Program-made: the position numbers and the translations under genes
Shown here: piece after piece, positions 35,443-44,464 of the stretch
Layout of the letters: every line of letters begins with the position of its first letter
Position numbering within the stretch: the first letter of the stretch is position 1
Notes under the pieces: generated by a model
Databases searched by the model: none
Told to the model about the DNA's origin: nothing
Seen by the model: only the letters and a program-made list of their open reading frames with translations
From: G965225705 sp965225705
GTDB lineage: Bacteria; Pseudomonadota; Alphaproteobacteria; Caulobacterales; Maricaulaceae
Assembly: GCA_965225705.1 (NCBI GenBank)
Contig: OZ245325.1
Location: forward strand, 1,364,001 to 1,428,000
DNA length: 64,000 nt
Direction: 5' to 3'

Positions 35443-36894
35443 ATGCAAACTCAGGATTTTCCATCTTCCTCACGTTCAGAATCCTCCTCTGACGACTCTC
35501 TCTCTCTTGTCGATGAGCCAGCTCTCTCTTCCCTTCTTGAAGAAACACTCAGGAATACAGATGATGGGGAAATTTTCATAGAACATGCTGTTTCAGAATC
35601 TTTTTCTTTTGATGACGGTTATCTTAAATCGGCCTCTTATGATTCGGGTCAGGGATTTGGGTTACGCTGTGTTGCAGGAGAAACTGTCGGCTATGCGCAT
35701 AGTACCGACATGACTGTTGAAGCTCTCAAACGTGCAGCTCTGTCCGTCTCTCAGGTCAGGCGGGGATATGCCGGTGTCTATGCCGAACCGCCACAAAGGA
35801 CCAACACACATCTTTATCCTGATCTTAACCCTGTTCTGGCTCCGGGCTTTACAGAAAAAACAGATCTTCTTGCACATATTGATGCCTATGCACGTGCCAG
35901 AGACCCTCTGGTTGTTCAGGTTTCTGCTGGTCTTTCAGGATCATCACGCAAGATTGATATTGTGCGTGCAGATGGGTGGAAGCTTCATGATTCCCGCCCC
36001 CTTGTTCGCCTGAATGTTCAGGTTATTGTGGAGAAGAAGGGGCGTCGTGAGTCCGGCTATGCGGGTGCTGGAGGACGCGCCGCCTATGAAGAGTGGATTC
36101 AGCCTGAACACTGGAAAAACCTTGTAGATGAAGCCATACGTCAGGCACGTGTTAACTTAGAAGCTGTCCCGGCACCCGCGGGGGAGAGAGAAGTGGTTTT
36201 AGGCCCGGGCTGGCCCGGAATTCTCCTTCATGAAGCAATAGGCCACGGTCTTGAAGGTGATTTCAATCGCAAAGGATCTTCTGCTTTTTCTAACCGTTTG
36301 GGGGAACGTGTCGCAGCCCCTGGTGTAACCATAATGGATGATGGAACACTGCCGGGACGCAGAGGTTCACTCAGCTTTGATGATGAGGGTGAGACAACAC
36401 AAAAAACTGTCCTGATTGAGGATGGTATTTTAAAAACTTATCTGCAGGACAGACTGAATGCACGTCTTATGGGACGATCTCCCACAGGTAATGGACGCCG
36501 TGAGTCGTATGCCTGTGCCCCCCTCCCCCGCATGACGAACACATTTATGTTAGCAGGCGAACATCATCCGGAAGAAATTCTTAGCACACTTAAAGACGGA
36601 GTTTATGCTGTTAATTTTGGTGGGGGGCAGGTTGATATTACCTCAGGAAAATTTGTCTTTCAGTGTACAGAGGCCTATCGTGTCCAGAATGGAAAGATTA
36701 GAGAACCCTTAAAAGGACTTACCCTTATTGGGGATGGGCCAACTGTCCTCACCAAAATTTCTATGATCGGCCATGATATGGCCTTTGATCCTGGCATTGG
36801 CACCTGTGGTAAAGCAGGACAGGGTGTCCCCGTGGGTGTAGGTCAGCCTACCCTTAAAATCAAAGGGTTAACTTTGGGAGGATCTGCTCTTTAA
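35443..36894 (+). CDS. tldD: Metalloprotease TldD
   Basis: TldD pairs with TldE/PmbA in a protease that degrades unfolded peptides and matures some ribosomal peptides. 483 residues with the zinc motif HEAIGHGLEGD (first His about residue 263), the DDEGETTQKT strand, and the C-terminal LKGLTLIGDGPTVLTKISMIG and GTCGKAGQGVPVGVGQP. AAGGACAGG precedes ATG 35443. pmbA/tldE is not in the window. In E. coli this pair trims the microcin B17 leader, so a link to the double-glycine peptides is conceivable but unsupported. Confidence 0.96.
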   Translation: MQTQDFPSSSRSESSSDDSLSLVDEPALSSLLEETLRNTDDGEIFIEHAVSESFSFDDGYLKSASYDSGQGFGLRCVAGETVGYAHSTDMTVEALKRAALSVSQVRRGYAGVYAEPPQRTNTHLYPDLNPVLAPGFTEKTDLLAHIDAYARARDPLVVQVSAGLSGSSRKIDIVRADGWKLHDSRPLVRLNVQVIVEKKGRRESGYAGAGGRAAYEEWIQPEHWKNLVDEAIRQARVNLEAVPAPAGEREVVLGPGWPGILLHEAIGHGLEGDFNRKGSSAFSNRLGERVAAPGVTIMDDGTLPGRRGSLSFDDEGETTQKTVLIEDGILKTYLQDRLNARLMGRSPTGNGRRESYACAPLPRMTNTFMLAGEHHPEEILSTLKDGVYAVNFGGGQVDITSGKFVFQCTEAYRVQNGKIREPLKGLTLIGDGPTVLTKISMIGHDMAFDPGIGTCGKAGQGVPVGVGQPTLKIKGLTLGGSAL

Positions 36895-37032
36895 AAAACA
36901 GAATTTTTAAATTCTCCCTGCTGTTCCTATGATAAAACCATACAATAAAGGGCTTTTTTTCTCTCTTTTTTGAACGTATAACAAAGGGCATATACCTGTC
37001 CTGAAGACGACACCCCCTATCTGGTCGGAAAT

Positions 37033-37650
37033 ATGACACATACTCAACCAACCTCAAACCATAACTTAAGAACAGGCCTGAACCATGCGGTCACAGGCCA
37101 TACTCTGGATGGGCCTTATCCTGAAGGCTATGAACAGGCAAGGTTTGCCATGGGGTGTTTTTGGGGTGTGGAGCGTCTGTTCTGGCAAACCCCCGGTGTT
37201 TGGGTGACCCTTGCTGGCTATGCGGGAGGCCATCTTCCCTCTCCGACCTATGAACAGGTTTGTACCGATACGACAGGCCATGCGGAAGCGGTTCACCTTG
37301 TTTTTGATCCTCAAAGAATTTCCTATCAGGATCTTTTGTCTCTTTTCTGGGAAAATCATGATCCTACACAGGGCATGCGTCAGGGTGCAGATAAGGGGAG
37401 CCAGTATCGCTCCGTTATTTTCTTCATGCATGAAGATCAGAAGAAACAGGCAGAGTTTTCCAGACAGGCTTACCAGCAGGCCCTTCATGCCGCGGGGCAC
37501 AGCATGCCGGTCACGACAGAGATAGTCCCGGCAAATCTTTTCTACCCTGCCGAAGATTATCACCAGCAATATCTTGAGAAAAACCCTGAGGGTTATTGCG
37601 GTCTTGGGGGAACGGGGGTGCGTTGTACGACAGGAACCCCCGGCCTGTAA
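37033..37650 (+). CDS. msrA: Peptide methionine sulfoxide reductase MsrA
   Basis: MsrA reduces methionine-S-sulfoxide. 205 residues with catalytic GCFWG (C42), VTLAGYAGGHLPSPTYEQVCTDTTGHAEAV, and the later QYRSVIFF and YPAEDYHQQYLEKNP. A likely resolving Cys lies in the C-terminal GVRCTTG tail. The first 35 residues are an extension before the usual start of homology. It lies 139 bases after tldD on the same strand and converges on the DUF6456 gene with only 4 bases between stops. Confidence 0.96.
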   Translation: MTHTQPTSNHNLRTGLNHAVTGHTLDGPYPEGYEQARFAMGCFWGVERLFWQTPGVWVTLAGYAGGHLPSPTYEQVCTDTTGHAEAVHLVFDPQRISYQDLLSLFWENHDPTQGMRQGADKGSQYRSVIFFMHEDQKKQAEFSRQAYQQALHAAGHSMPVTTEIVPANLFYPAEDYHQQYLEKNPEGYCGLGGTGVRCTTGTPGL

Positions 37651-37654
37651 TACT

Positions 37655-38473
37655 CTACCCCCCTTCAAAGCCATATCGATCCTGACGTCCATGCGGTCCA
37701 TAACCATAATGGTGCGCCAGACGGCCGAGAGCAAGTTTGAGAATAATTTTCGCCGATCGACGTGGCCAGCGCTCAGCCTGCTCCAAAGCGTCTAAGCCCT
37801 GTTCCCTCAAACAGGCCCCAACAAGAACACGGTTTAAAGGATAGCCAACAGCATCAAGGGCTTTCAACAGGCGTTTTTTTGCATCCAGAGCTGACGCCGA
37901 AGCATTCTGGAAAGCTTCTGTATGATACCCTTTCGACCCGGTTCCCTGCTTGTCCCATATGCTTCCTGATATACGCGAAGACAGGTCCGAGCGCCAATAA
38001 TCTTCCCGCAGACGTTCCCCGGCCGTATATTCGTGATCCTCAAGATAAGGCTTTCCCTGAGCTCCACCACGGCGGCGCAACCATCCTAAAGGTGATTCAG
38101 CAAGATTGACTGTCCTTTTAATAAGCTTCCCATCATCTTCTATCATGTCGACCTCTTCTAAAAGGCGATGTTGAGAGCTAAAATCCTGTTTGTCTTTCCT
38201 CATACGCTCCAGGTTGATTTTGCCCTCACAGGAGAGCACATATCCCCCGTCTTCAAGAGCTGTAAGATTCCCTTCTGCACGTAAGGCCTGCATATCAGCC
38301 TCCACAATGACCTCAAGGGGGCGGCGGCGGCGATCCCCGTGGAGAAAAACACCCCATTTCTGCTCTTCATTCAAAGCATAAAGGCAGGCTTTTGGTTTCT
38401 CCAGAGAACGTAAAAGCCGAAAATACTGGCGTGGAGAAAGGTTAAGGAAGCCGGACAAGGTTGCTCTCCTCAC
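37655..38473 (-). CDS. DUF6456 domain protein (HTH-like regulator)
   Basis: 272 residues. The N-terminal part (about 1-75) has short helices resembling a regulatory or DNA-binding region. The C-terminal domain, from about residue 125, shows the DUF6456 features: NLAESPLGWLRRRGG, AGERLREDYWRSDL and LLKALDAVGYPLNRVLVGACLREQGLDALEQAERWP, then RSAKIILKLALGRLAHHYGY. Its start overlaps the end of the DnaA-C-like gene by 32 bases in a different frame, so the two are translationally coupled. This pair recurs in alphaproteobacteria; I do not know its target genes. Confidence 0.85.
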   Translation of the reverse strand: MRRATLSGFLNLSPRQYFRLLRSLEKPKACLYALNEEQKWGVFLHGDRRRRPLEVIVEADMQALRAEGNLTALEDGGYVLSCEGKINLERMRKDKQDFSSQHRLLEEVDMIEDDGKLIKRTVNLAESPLGWLRRRGGAQGKPYLEDHEYTAGERLREDYWRSDLSSRISGSIWDKQGTGSKGYHTEAFQNASASALDAKKRLLKALDAVGYPLNRVLVGACLREQGLDALEQAERWPRRSAKIILKLALGRLAHHYGYGPHGRQDRYGFEGG

Positions 38474-38873
38474 ACTTAAGTATATCAGGTGCAGAACGAA
38501 GATAAGCCTCTAAATCTTCAAAACGCGCATCAAGCACAGGATCATCCCGTAAATCTTCCATACGATGACAGGCATGGGAGGCTGTTGATCGATCACGGCC
38601 AAAAATACGCCCAACACGTGAAAGACTCAGCCCATAGGCAATATGGGTGAGATACATAGCAGCCTGACGTGCAAAAGCAATGCGGGCTGTACGGCGGGTT
38701 TTCGCCATCAGATCATTACGGGAAACACAAAAGGCAAGGGCTGATACGGCCTGAGTCAAATGTCCTCTTGCTATGTCCCTGTCAAATTTCTGATCCTTAG
38801 AAAGAGTTTTGTGCTTATAAGCTTCTTCCCGGGACATGGTATATAAATAAGGTTGTATATTCTTTTTTTTCAT
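38442..38873 (-). CDS. DnaA C-terminal-like helix-turn-helix protein
   Basis: 143 residues. The C-terminal half carries a DnaA domain IV-like helix-turn-helix: ARQAAMYLTHIAYGLSLSRVGRIFGRDRSTASHACHRME. This matches the R-Q-x-A-M-Y-L and G-R-D-x-x-T signature of replication initiators but has no ATPase domain. It is thus a stand-alone DNA-binding module. ATG 38873 follows AGGGA; ATG 38885 is also in frame. It overlaps the following DUF6456 gene. Whether it affects replication or transcription cannot be told here. Confidence 0.85.
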   Translation of the reverse strand: MKKKNIQPYLYTMSREEAYKHKTLSKDQKFDRDIARGHLTQAVSALAFCVSRNDLMAKTRRTARIAFARQAAMYLTHIAYGLSLSRVGRIFGRDRSTASHACHRMEDLRDDPVLDARFEDLEAYLRSAPDILKCEESNLVRLP

Positions 38874-39155
38874 TTTTTCCCTCATTCTTTTTCCGTTTAT
38901 GAAAAAGTATAAAAGGGAGATTTTTCCCGTGGATTATATGCTTTATTTTCAAATCCCGAATCCTTAAGTGTTTGTCATCAATAAACAATTTACACTTTTA
39001 AATAAGTTAACATGTTGGATTGATTGCCTGTAATATCATAAGAAGAGGCTGGACAGAATATATAATACTCTCCCCTTTTTGAAAAGGAGAGATTAATAAG
39101 TACACTCAGATAATCTCTGAAACCTCTCCCGGGCAAGCCTTCAGGTTTTATATTT

Positions 39156-40010
39156 TTAAGGTCCATTGGGGGCAAAACGTATTGTCAGGCGTGACCAGAG
39201 ATCATACTGATCCAGAGGAAATTCCTCATAAGGTGCACATCTTTTAACCGCACGTATGGCTTCCTCCCCTGCGCGGATCCAGTGTGCATCTCCTGATGCC
39301 TGAATGTTTGTTTGATTAAGAATGACAGGCTCATCACTCAGGCTTCCATCCCGTCTTAGACGAATGTCAAGCTCAACAACCAGTTTTTCAGGTTCAGGCG
39401 CAACCGAAGGCATGCGCCAGCAGCGCTGCATACGTGCACGCAGGAGCGTTGCCAGAGAAGCCGAAGAAACAGATGTATCTGATGGCTGACCCGTAGAGGC
39501 ATTTTTTTTGTCTTTTTTCTCTTCTTCGGCAAGAAGAGTTTCAAATTCACCTAATGTGTCCAGAAAATTATCATCCTTTTTCTCTTCTTTTGAGACAGGT
39601 TTTTCAGTTTTTTCATCTTTAAGTTTTGGTTCCTTTTTGACGTCTGCTTTTTTAGGTTTCAGCTGAGGTGTAACAGAGGGGTTATCTGGTCTGTCTGTTT
39701 GTGGTTTCCTGTCTTCAACCTTCTGAGGGGATAGCGTCGTTGTGACCTGTTGTTGTTGAGGGGGGGGAGGTGTTGTCTCCTGCTTTGGCTCTGGTCTCTT
39801 AGGAATACTTTTTTCAGGCGCTTTTTGTCTGGAGGGACGCTTTGAGGGAACAGGCTTTTCAGAAAAAGAATCTTCCTCACCTATCACCACAAGCTCCACA
39901 GGAAGAACGTCCGGAGCTTTCAGGACCTTAGCAGAAGGCTTCCAGGCAAAAAAACCTAAGGCCAGAAGGAAAATATGGCCACATAAGGAAATGAACCAGC
40001 CCCAACGCAT
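39156..40010 (-). CDS. tolA: TolA/TonB-type C-terminal protein
   Basis: TolA links the TolQR motor to Pal and TolB across the periplasm. About 284 residues: one N-terminal membrane helix (FISLCGHIFLLALGFFAW), a long Lys/Glu/Pro-rich linker (about residues 35-170, with charged KKADVKKEPKLKDEKTE runs), and a C-terminal domain with LRARMQRCWRMP, LVVELDIRLRRDGSL and WSRLTIRFAP, as in alphaproteobacterial TolA. ATG 40010 follows GAGGATAAT. It is preceded by tolQ and tolR, but tolB and pal do not follow. Confidence 0.88.
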   Translation of the reverse strand: MRWGWFISLCGHIFLLALGFFAWKPSAKVLKAPDVLPVELVVIGEEDSFSEKPVPSKRPSRQKAPEKSIPKRPEPKQETTPPPPQQQQVTTTLSPQKVEDRKPQTDRPDNPSVTPQLKPKKADVKKEPKLKDEKTEKPVSKEEKKDDNFLDTLGEFETLLAEEEKKDKKNASTGQPSDTSVSSASLATLLRARMQRCWRMPSVAPEPEKLVVELDIRLRRDGSLSDEPVILNQTNIQASGDAHWIRAGEEAIRAVKRCAPYEEFPLDQYDLWSRLTIRFAPNGP

Positions 40011-40071
40011 ATTATCCTCAAAGATCATGACATAAGAAAAATATTCAGACTCTTTTACAGAGATACAGACT

Positions 40072-40124
40072 AGGAAAACCCCGAAATTTTGTTGACCTTG
40101 TCTTCATACCCTCATGGTTTTCCT
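40072..40124. repeat. 9-bp inverted repeat linking the end of tolR to the tolR-tolA gap
   Basis: AGGAAAACC (40072-40080) and GGTTTTCCT (40116-40124) are perfect complements. The second arm lies in the last codons of tolR on the minus strand. The mRNA hairpin would enclose the tolR stop and most of the 101-base gap before tolA. It could protect the transcript or tune tolA expression. Only the pairing supports it. Confidence 0.35.
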
Positions 40125-40585
40125 GAAGAAGACGGTAAAGCAGGCGCTTCAACGGGCTGATCCGTCAGGGAGTCAGTAACCAGACCAATATTCGAAAAAC
40201 CTGCCACATTTAACCGTGCCATCACCTGCATAACAAGACCATAATCTGTTTCAGCGTCAGCCCTTAAATAAACACGCTCATCATAGCCATTTTCGGCAAG
40301 TGCTCCAAGACGGGTGGGAAGACTTCCAAAATTAACGGGTTCTTCCTGAAGATAAATTCCCCCCTCTCTATCAACAGTTATCGTTAAAGGATCTTTTTGG
40401 GAAGGTAAGGCTTTAGCTTCTGTTTTAGGGAGATCAACAGGAACCCCAACACTTAAAAGAGGGGCAGAAATCATAAAGACAATCAAAAGAACCAGCATGA
40501 CATCCACAAGGGGGGTCACATTCATATCCGCCCGGGGTCGATAATGTGCACCACGGCGACGATGGTGGGAATTCTTCCCTCTCAC
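40112..40585 (-). CDS. tolR: TolR biopolymer transport protein
   Basis: TolR, an ExbD-type subunit of the proton-driven Tol motor. 157 residues: a basic N-terminus (RGKNSHHRRRGAHYRPRADMNVTPLVDVMLVLLIVFMI, with the conserved membrane Asp), then a periplasmic domain (VYLRADAETDYGLVMQVMARLNVAGFSNIGLVT). It starts at GTG 40585, whose last bases overlap the tolQ stop (GTGA). The His/Arg-rich tail preceding the helix is normal for this group. Confidence 0.93.
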   Translation of the reverse strand: MRGKNSHHRRRGAHYRPRADMNVTPLVDVMLVLLIVFMISAPLLSVGVPVDLPKTEAKALPSQKDPLTITVDREGGIYLQEEPVNFGSLPTRLGALAENGYDERVYLRADAETDYGLVMQVMARLNVAGFSNIGLVTDSLTDQPVEAPALPSSSGKP

Positions 40586-41310
40586 GAGTTCTCTCCTTCC
40601 CCAAGACGGCGGGAGACCACAGCCGACATTTCATCAGCAAAGCCTTCAAGGCGCACAGCATAGCGGGCAAGATCGGAAGAAAATTTATTATAGAAAATAA
40701 CAGCCGGGATAGCCGCAAAAAGACCGAGAGCCGTGGCAAATAAAGCCTCAGCAATACCAGGTGCCACAACAGTAAGGTTGGTATTTTGTGAAACAGCAAT
40801 AGCACGAAAAGAGTTCATAATACCCCATACTGTTCCTAAAAGCCCTATGAAAGGCGCAACAGAGCCCACGGTTCCCAAAATTCCAAGCCCATTATCTGCT
40901 TTCGATAATTCCTGAGAGATAACAAGGCTCATGGCTCTGTCAACACGTTCACGTGTGCCAAATATATCGGTGTTGGTTGTCTCCCCCTCTTTTCCGGAAC
41001 TTTCATGCCATTCACGCATGGCGGCTGCAAAAATACGTGCCAGTGGCTCTTTCGGGGGACGGGCCAGCTCATCATGAAGCTGGGTGAGGGAGCGGCCTGA
41101 CCAAAAAACCTCTTCAAACTGCCGTGCCCTTTTACGCAGCAGGGCCAGAGCAAACCATTTATCAATAACAATAGCCCAACACCATAAAGAGGCTAAAGCC
41201 AGAGAAATCATAACAAACTTGACAATAATGTCTGCTTTAAAAAACAAAGAAATAAAAGAAAAATCAGCAGGAGATGCAACAGCAACACTCCCAACAAAAA
41301 CATGAATCAC
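40582..41310 (-). CDS. tolQ: TolQ proton channel subunit
   Basis: TolQ, the MotA/ExbB-type channel subunit. About 242 residues with three membrane helices: one at about 20-45 and two late (GSVAPFIGLLGTVWGIMNSF and GIAEALFATALGLFAAIPAVIFYNKF, with the conserved Thr/Glu-type residues). I choose GTG 41310, which has GGGAG eight bases upstream and starts VIHVFVGSVAVA. The longer frame has a Cys-rich lead (MCFLCHERQG) that is not TolQ-like. It follows ybgC in the standard order. Confidence 0.94.
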   Translation of the reverse strand: MIHVFVGSVAVASPADFSFISLFFKADIIVKFVMISLALASLWCWAIVIDKWFALALLRKRARQFEEVFWSGRSLTQLHDELARPPKEPLARIFAAAMREWHESSGKEGETTNTDIFGTRERVDRAMSLVISQELSKADNGLGILGTVGSVAPFIGLLGTVWGIMNSFRAIAVSQNTNLTVVAPGIAEALFATALGLFAAIPAVIFYNKFSSDLARYAVRLEGFADEMSAVVSRRLGEGENS

Positions 41311-41382
41311 AATGACTACTCCCTGCCTTTCATGACATAAAAAACACACAGTTTTATCCGGGGAAGATAGTATCTGATATCT

Positions 41383-41856
41383 TTAAGATAGCAAATTAAA
41401 CATTTTTTCTAATTTCTCTTCCAGCATTTTTGGTATACGACGTGGTCGCCCCTTCAAATCAACACAGGCGATAACAATGTCAGCATGCGCCAGACATATG
41501 CCGTCACGCTCAACCCTTTGTGTAAACATAAAGCGTGCACCCCTGGCATAGTGAAGCTGTGTTCTTACCTTTAAAACATCGTCCACACGTGCCGGAGCTT
41601 TATATTCTATCTCCATCTTTGTGACAACAAACGCAAGCGGGGGATTTTCTTTAAGCAGCCATGTATGCTCTCCCCCAAGAAGACGCAAAAAATCAGTACG
41701 CCCCCTTTCAAAATAGCGGAGGTAATTAGCATGAAAAACGAATCCTGTAAAATCTGTATCTTCATAATAGACCCGTAAGGGCAGGATATGTTCTTTACCT
41801 TCAAAGACTCCCATAATGGGATAGTCTTCCTTATTTATACCATCCTGCGTCTTCAT
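41383..41856 (-). CDS. ybgC: Tol-Pal-associated acyl-CoA thioesterase YbgC
   Basis: Hot-dog-fold thioesterase acting on short acyl-CoA or acyl-ACP. 157 residues with the family's catalytic YYEDTDFTGFVFHANYLRYFERGRTDFLR and FVVTKMEIEYKAPARVDD. GAGG lies eight bases before ATG 41856. First gene of the ybgC-tolQ-tolR-tolA set, 72 bases before tolQ. Confidence 0.94.
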   Translation of the reverse strand: MKTQDGINKEDYPIMGVFEGKEHILPLRVYYEDTDFTGFVFHANYLRYFERGRTDFLRLLGGEHTWLLKENPPLAFVVTKMEIEYKAPARVDDVLKVRTQLHYARGARFMFTQRVERDGICLAHADIVIACVDLKGRPRRIPKMLEEKLEKMFNLLS

Positions 41857-41975
41857 TTTTAAAACCTCATCACAATATATTCACCTAAAGTCTAAGGTTT
41901 TTCTAATGCCTGAAAAATAAGGCTGGGATAACCTCAGATGCTCTCTGTTATTTTTACGAGTACACTATAAAAACT

Positions 41976-42869
41976 TTAACAGGACAAATCGGCTTTGAGG
42001 GACTTCAAAAGAAAAATGCGTTCAAACTCCGTTGCAATAGCCCCCCCCAGAAACATTGCATAAGCAGACCAGTACGTCCATAAGAGAAAGCCTGTCACCG
42101 CTGCCAGAGAACCATAAACAAGGCCAAAGCCTGAAACAGAAAAAAAAGCAATAAAAATCTGGGAAATAACAGCTTCAACAAGAGCAGCACTTATAGCACC
42201 CACAAAACTCGCCCGCCAGGGCAGACGCTTTGTATCGACAGCATAATGATAAAGAAAAGTAAGGGCCAGAACAAAGCTTCCCGTCAAAAAAGCCTGTTCA
42301 TGCGTGAGAAGAAAATTCGTTAACCTGAAATCAAGAGATAAACTCTTCAGTAAAACGGGAACAGCAAGGGCTATGTTACTTGCCAGAAAAGCACCAATAA
42401 AAGCTATTAAAGTAGCTGTAAATGTAAAAATATTAAAGTGTACAGCTTTGCGAACATCCCCCCGTCTGCAAATACGATTAAGACCTATGATAAGAGCCTG
42501 CAGAGCGCGAACAGCTGCAAAAAAAGAAAAAACAAACGCTATAAAACCATGAAGAGATAAAAGTGAAGGGGGCGTCATGGAGAGTTTTTTTAAGGGTTCC
42601 TGGACAAGATCTTGTCCCGCAGGCGGAAGGGCTGTTGTAAGAAAACCTATAAGATGGAGCACATCATCCGGCCTTGCAAAGAGTCCATAAAGCATAGAAG
42701 CAGCAGCAAGGCCCGGGAAAAGAGCCAGAAGAGAAAAAAAGGAGACACCCCCGGCAAACAGCATAACATTTCGATCAAACAGGCGGTGTATGACCCCAAA
42801 ACACAAAGCACGCATCATATACAAAAACTTTAAGCTTTTCTCTAACCATGATGCCTGTTTCATGTTCAT
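41976..42869 (-). CDS. YihY/BrkB family membrane protein
   Basis: 297 residues, about six membrane segments, opening with FDRNVMLFAGGVSFFSLLALFPGL (family hallmark) and ending with GSLAAVTGFLLWTYWSAYAMFLGGAIATEFER. The family is often called ribonuclease BN in old annotations, but it is a membrane protein of unclear role, linked in some bacteria to envelope or virulence functions. It stands alone, 119 bases upstream of ybgC. Confidence 0.93.
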   Translation of the reverse strand: MNMKQASWLEKSLKFLYMMRALCFGVIHRLFDRNVMLFAGGVSFFSLLALFPGLAAASMLYGLFARPDDVLHLIGFLTTALPPAGQDLVQEPLKKLSMTPPSLLSLHGFIAFVFSFFAAVRALQALIIGLNRICRRGDVRKAVHFNIFTFTATLIAFIGAFLASNIALAVPVLLKSLSLDFRLTNFLLTHEQAFLTGSFVLALTFLYHYAVDTKRLPWRASFVGAISAALVEAVISQIFIAFFSVSGFGLVYGSLAAVTGFLLWTYWSAYAMFLGGAIATEFERIFLLKSLKADLSC

Positions 42870-43000
42870 AGTTTTTAGCCCTGCCTCTGTTCAAATCTCT
42901 CAAAAAACAAGAGAAAAACCATAGCTCAAACACGGCGCCACTTCAAAAAAATTTAAAAAGCACAACAAAACTTCATAAGAAAACTCACACCATATACCTG

Positions 43001-43813
43001 TCATCTCCATACCATAACCCCGAGTATGAGGAGACTGAGTATAAACCGATAAAGTGCAAAGGGCCAAAAGCCAAGTTTTGGAAGAAAGCGCATAAAAACA
43101 TAAAGAACACAATAGGCAATAAGAAAAGAAAAAAAGCCAATAAAAAGAGCATCTGCCTGACTGACCTGTGTTTCCTTTAAAGCCAGTTCAAGACCAGCAT
43201 AAAGGCCAAAAGCCCCAAGAACAGGTATGGCGCTTAAAAGCGCAAGACGCGCGGCACTTTCTCTCTCAAAGCCAAGTCCCCGGGCCGCGGTCATAACAAT
43301 GCCTGACCTGCTTACCCCGGGAATAAGCGCAAGAGTCTGTGCAAAACCCAGAATCAAAGCATCCCGTATCCCAAACCCCTCCACAGTCCGCACTGCACGT
43401 GCCTTAACATCTACACGCCATAACAACACACCGAAGACAAAAGTTGTCACAGCGATAAGAGGAAGGGAACGTAAAACCATATCCCATGACAAAGCATGCA
43501 GAAAAAAACCCAGAGTTAAAACAGGAAGACTGACCACAACAAGTCCTGTGGCAAGCTTTGTTTCCTCAGATTTTTTTCCTAAAACCAAAAGCCAAAAACC
43601 ACGGAGAAGATGCGCAACATCTTTATGAAAATACAGAAGAACGGCACATAAAGTCCCTGCATGTGCCATAACATCCACCAATGGTCCCTGATCTTTTAAA
43701 TCCAGTATTCTTGATGCAAGGATCAGATGTGCTGAGGACGAAATAGGTAAAAACTCTGTAACACCCTGAAGGAAAGACAGAAAAAGACGTTGAAATAAAG
43801 GCAGAGCAAACAC
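43001..43813 (-). CDS. uppP: Undecaprenyl-diphosphate phosphatase UppP
   Basis: Recycles the undecaprenyl carrier for peptidoglycan and glycan assembly. 270 residues, about eight membrane segments, with the two catalytic regions LQGVTEFLPISSSAHLIL near the N-terminus and ALIPGVSRSGIVMTAARGLGF in the middle. It lies 69 bases after pyrE on the same strand. The carrier it recycles also serves the sugar-transfer cluster at 55-58 kb. Confidence 0.96.
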   Translation of the reverse strand: MFALPLFQRLFLSFLQGVTEFLPISSSAHLILASRILDLKDQGPLVDVMAHAGTLCAVLLYFHKDVAHLLRGFWLLVLGKKSEETKLATGLVVVSLPVLTLGFFLHALSWDMVLRSLPLIAVTTFVFGVLLWRVDVKARAVRTVEGFGIRDALILGFAQTLALIPGVSRSGIVMTAARGLGFERESAARLALLSAIPVLGAFGLYAGLELALKETQVSQADALFIGFFSFLIAYCVLYVFMRFLPKLGFWPFALYRFILSLLILGVMVWR

Positions 43814-43882
43814 AGATAAAACCCCATCAGGAGAAAAGAGAACAAAGAGACGTTTGCAAATACTCCATAAGCTGAAGGAGTT

Positions 43883-44464
43883 TTAAACCAGTGTACGGCT
43901 TCCGGGTTTTTCTGGTGGCAGAGCAGCAAGCTCTTCAGGCAAATCCTCTGGCGCATAGGCTGGAAAGTCAACGCACGCGAGCGTGATAAAGGGTACACCC
44001 AAATCAGCCCGCCCCCCGGATCTGTCAACAAGAGAGGCCGCTGCCAGAGCTGGTGCCCCTAAATTCTTAAGACAGGTCAGACATTCACGTGAGGATAAGC
44101 CTGTTGTGACAATATCTTCAACCATGACAATGCGGGCTCCGGGCGGGATATGAAAACCACGCCGGAGACGAAAGACACCCTGCTCCCTTTCCACAAACAT
44201 AGCCTCTGCCCCAAGCGCACGTGCCACTTCATATCCCGGGAGAATACCCCCTAAAGCAGGGGAAACAACCACATCAATTTTTCCAAATTTATCTTTTATC
44301 AAACCTGCCAGAGCATGACACAATCGTGCAGCACGGGCAGGGTTTTTAAAAACAAGAGCTTTTTGTAAAAAAACAGGGCTGTGAAGGCCTGATGAGAGAA
44401 TAAAATGACCATTCAGCAAGGCGCCTGCCTCTTTGAATTCTTTTAAAACATCTTCAGTTTTCAT
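43883..44464 (-). CDS. pyrE: Orotate phosphoribosyltransferase
   Basis: PyrE makes orotidine 5'-phosphate from orotate and PRPP. 193 residues with HFILSSGLHSPVFLQKALVF, VVSPALGGILPGYEVARALG and the PRPP-binding IVMVEDIVTTGLSSRECL. Its start MKTEDVLKEFKE overlaps the end of rsh by 11 bases, so the two are coupled. The pyrimidine gene next to the stringent-response gene is a frequent alphaproteobacterial arrangement. Confidence 0.96.
   Translation of the reverse strand: MKTEDVLKEFKEAGALLNGHFILSSGLHSPVFLQKALVFKNPARAARLCHALAGLIKDKFGKIDVVVSPALGGILPGYEVARALGAEAMFVEREQGVFRLRRGFHIPPGARIVMVEDIVTTGLSSRECLTCLKNLGAPALAAASLVDRSGGRADLGVPFITLACVDFPAYAPEDLPEELAALPPEKPGSRTLV

Noticed and set aside
35443..36894. 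TldD as a dedicated maturation protease of the GG peptides
   Set aside because: TldD is a housekeeping protein present in most proteobacteria, is far from both peptide loci, and its partner TldE is not here. Conceivable, not supported.
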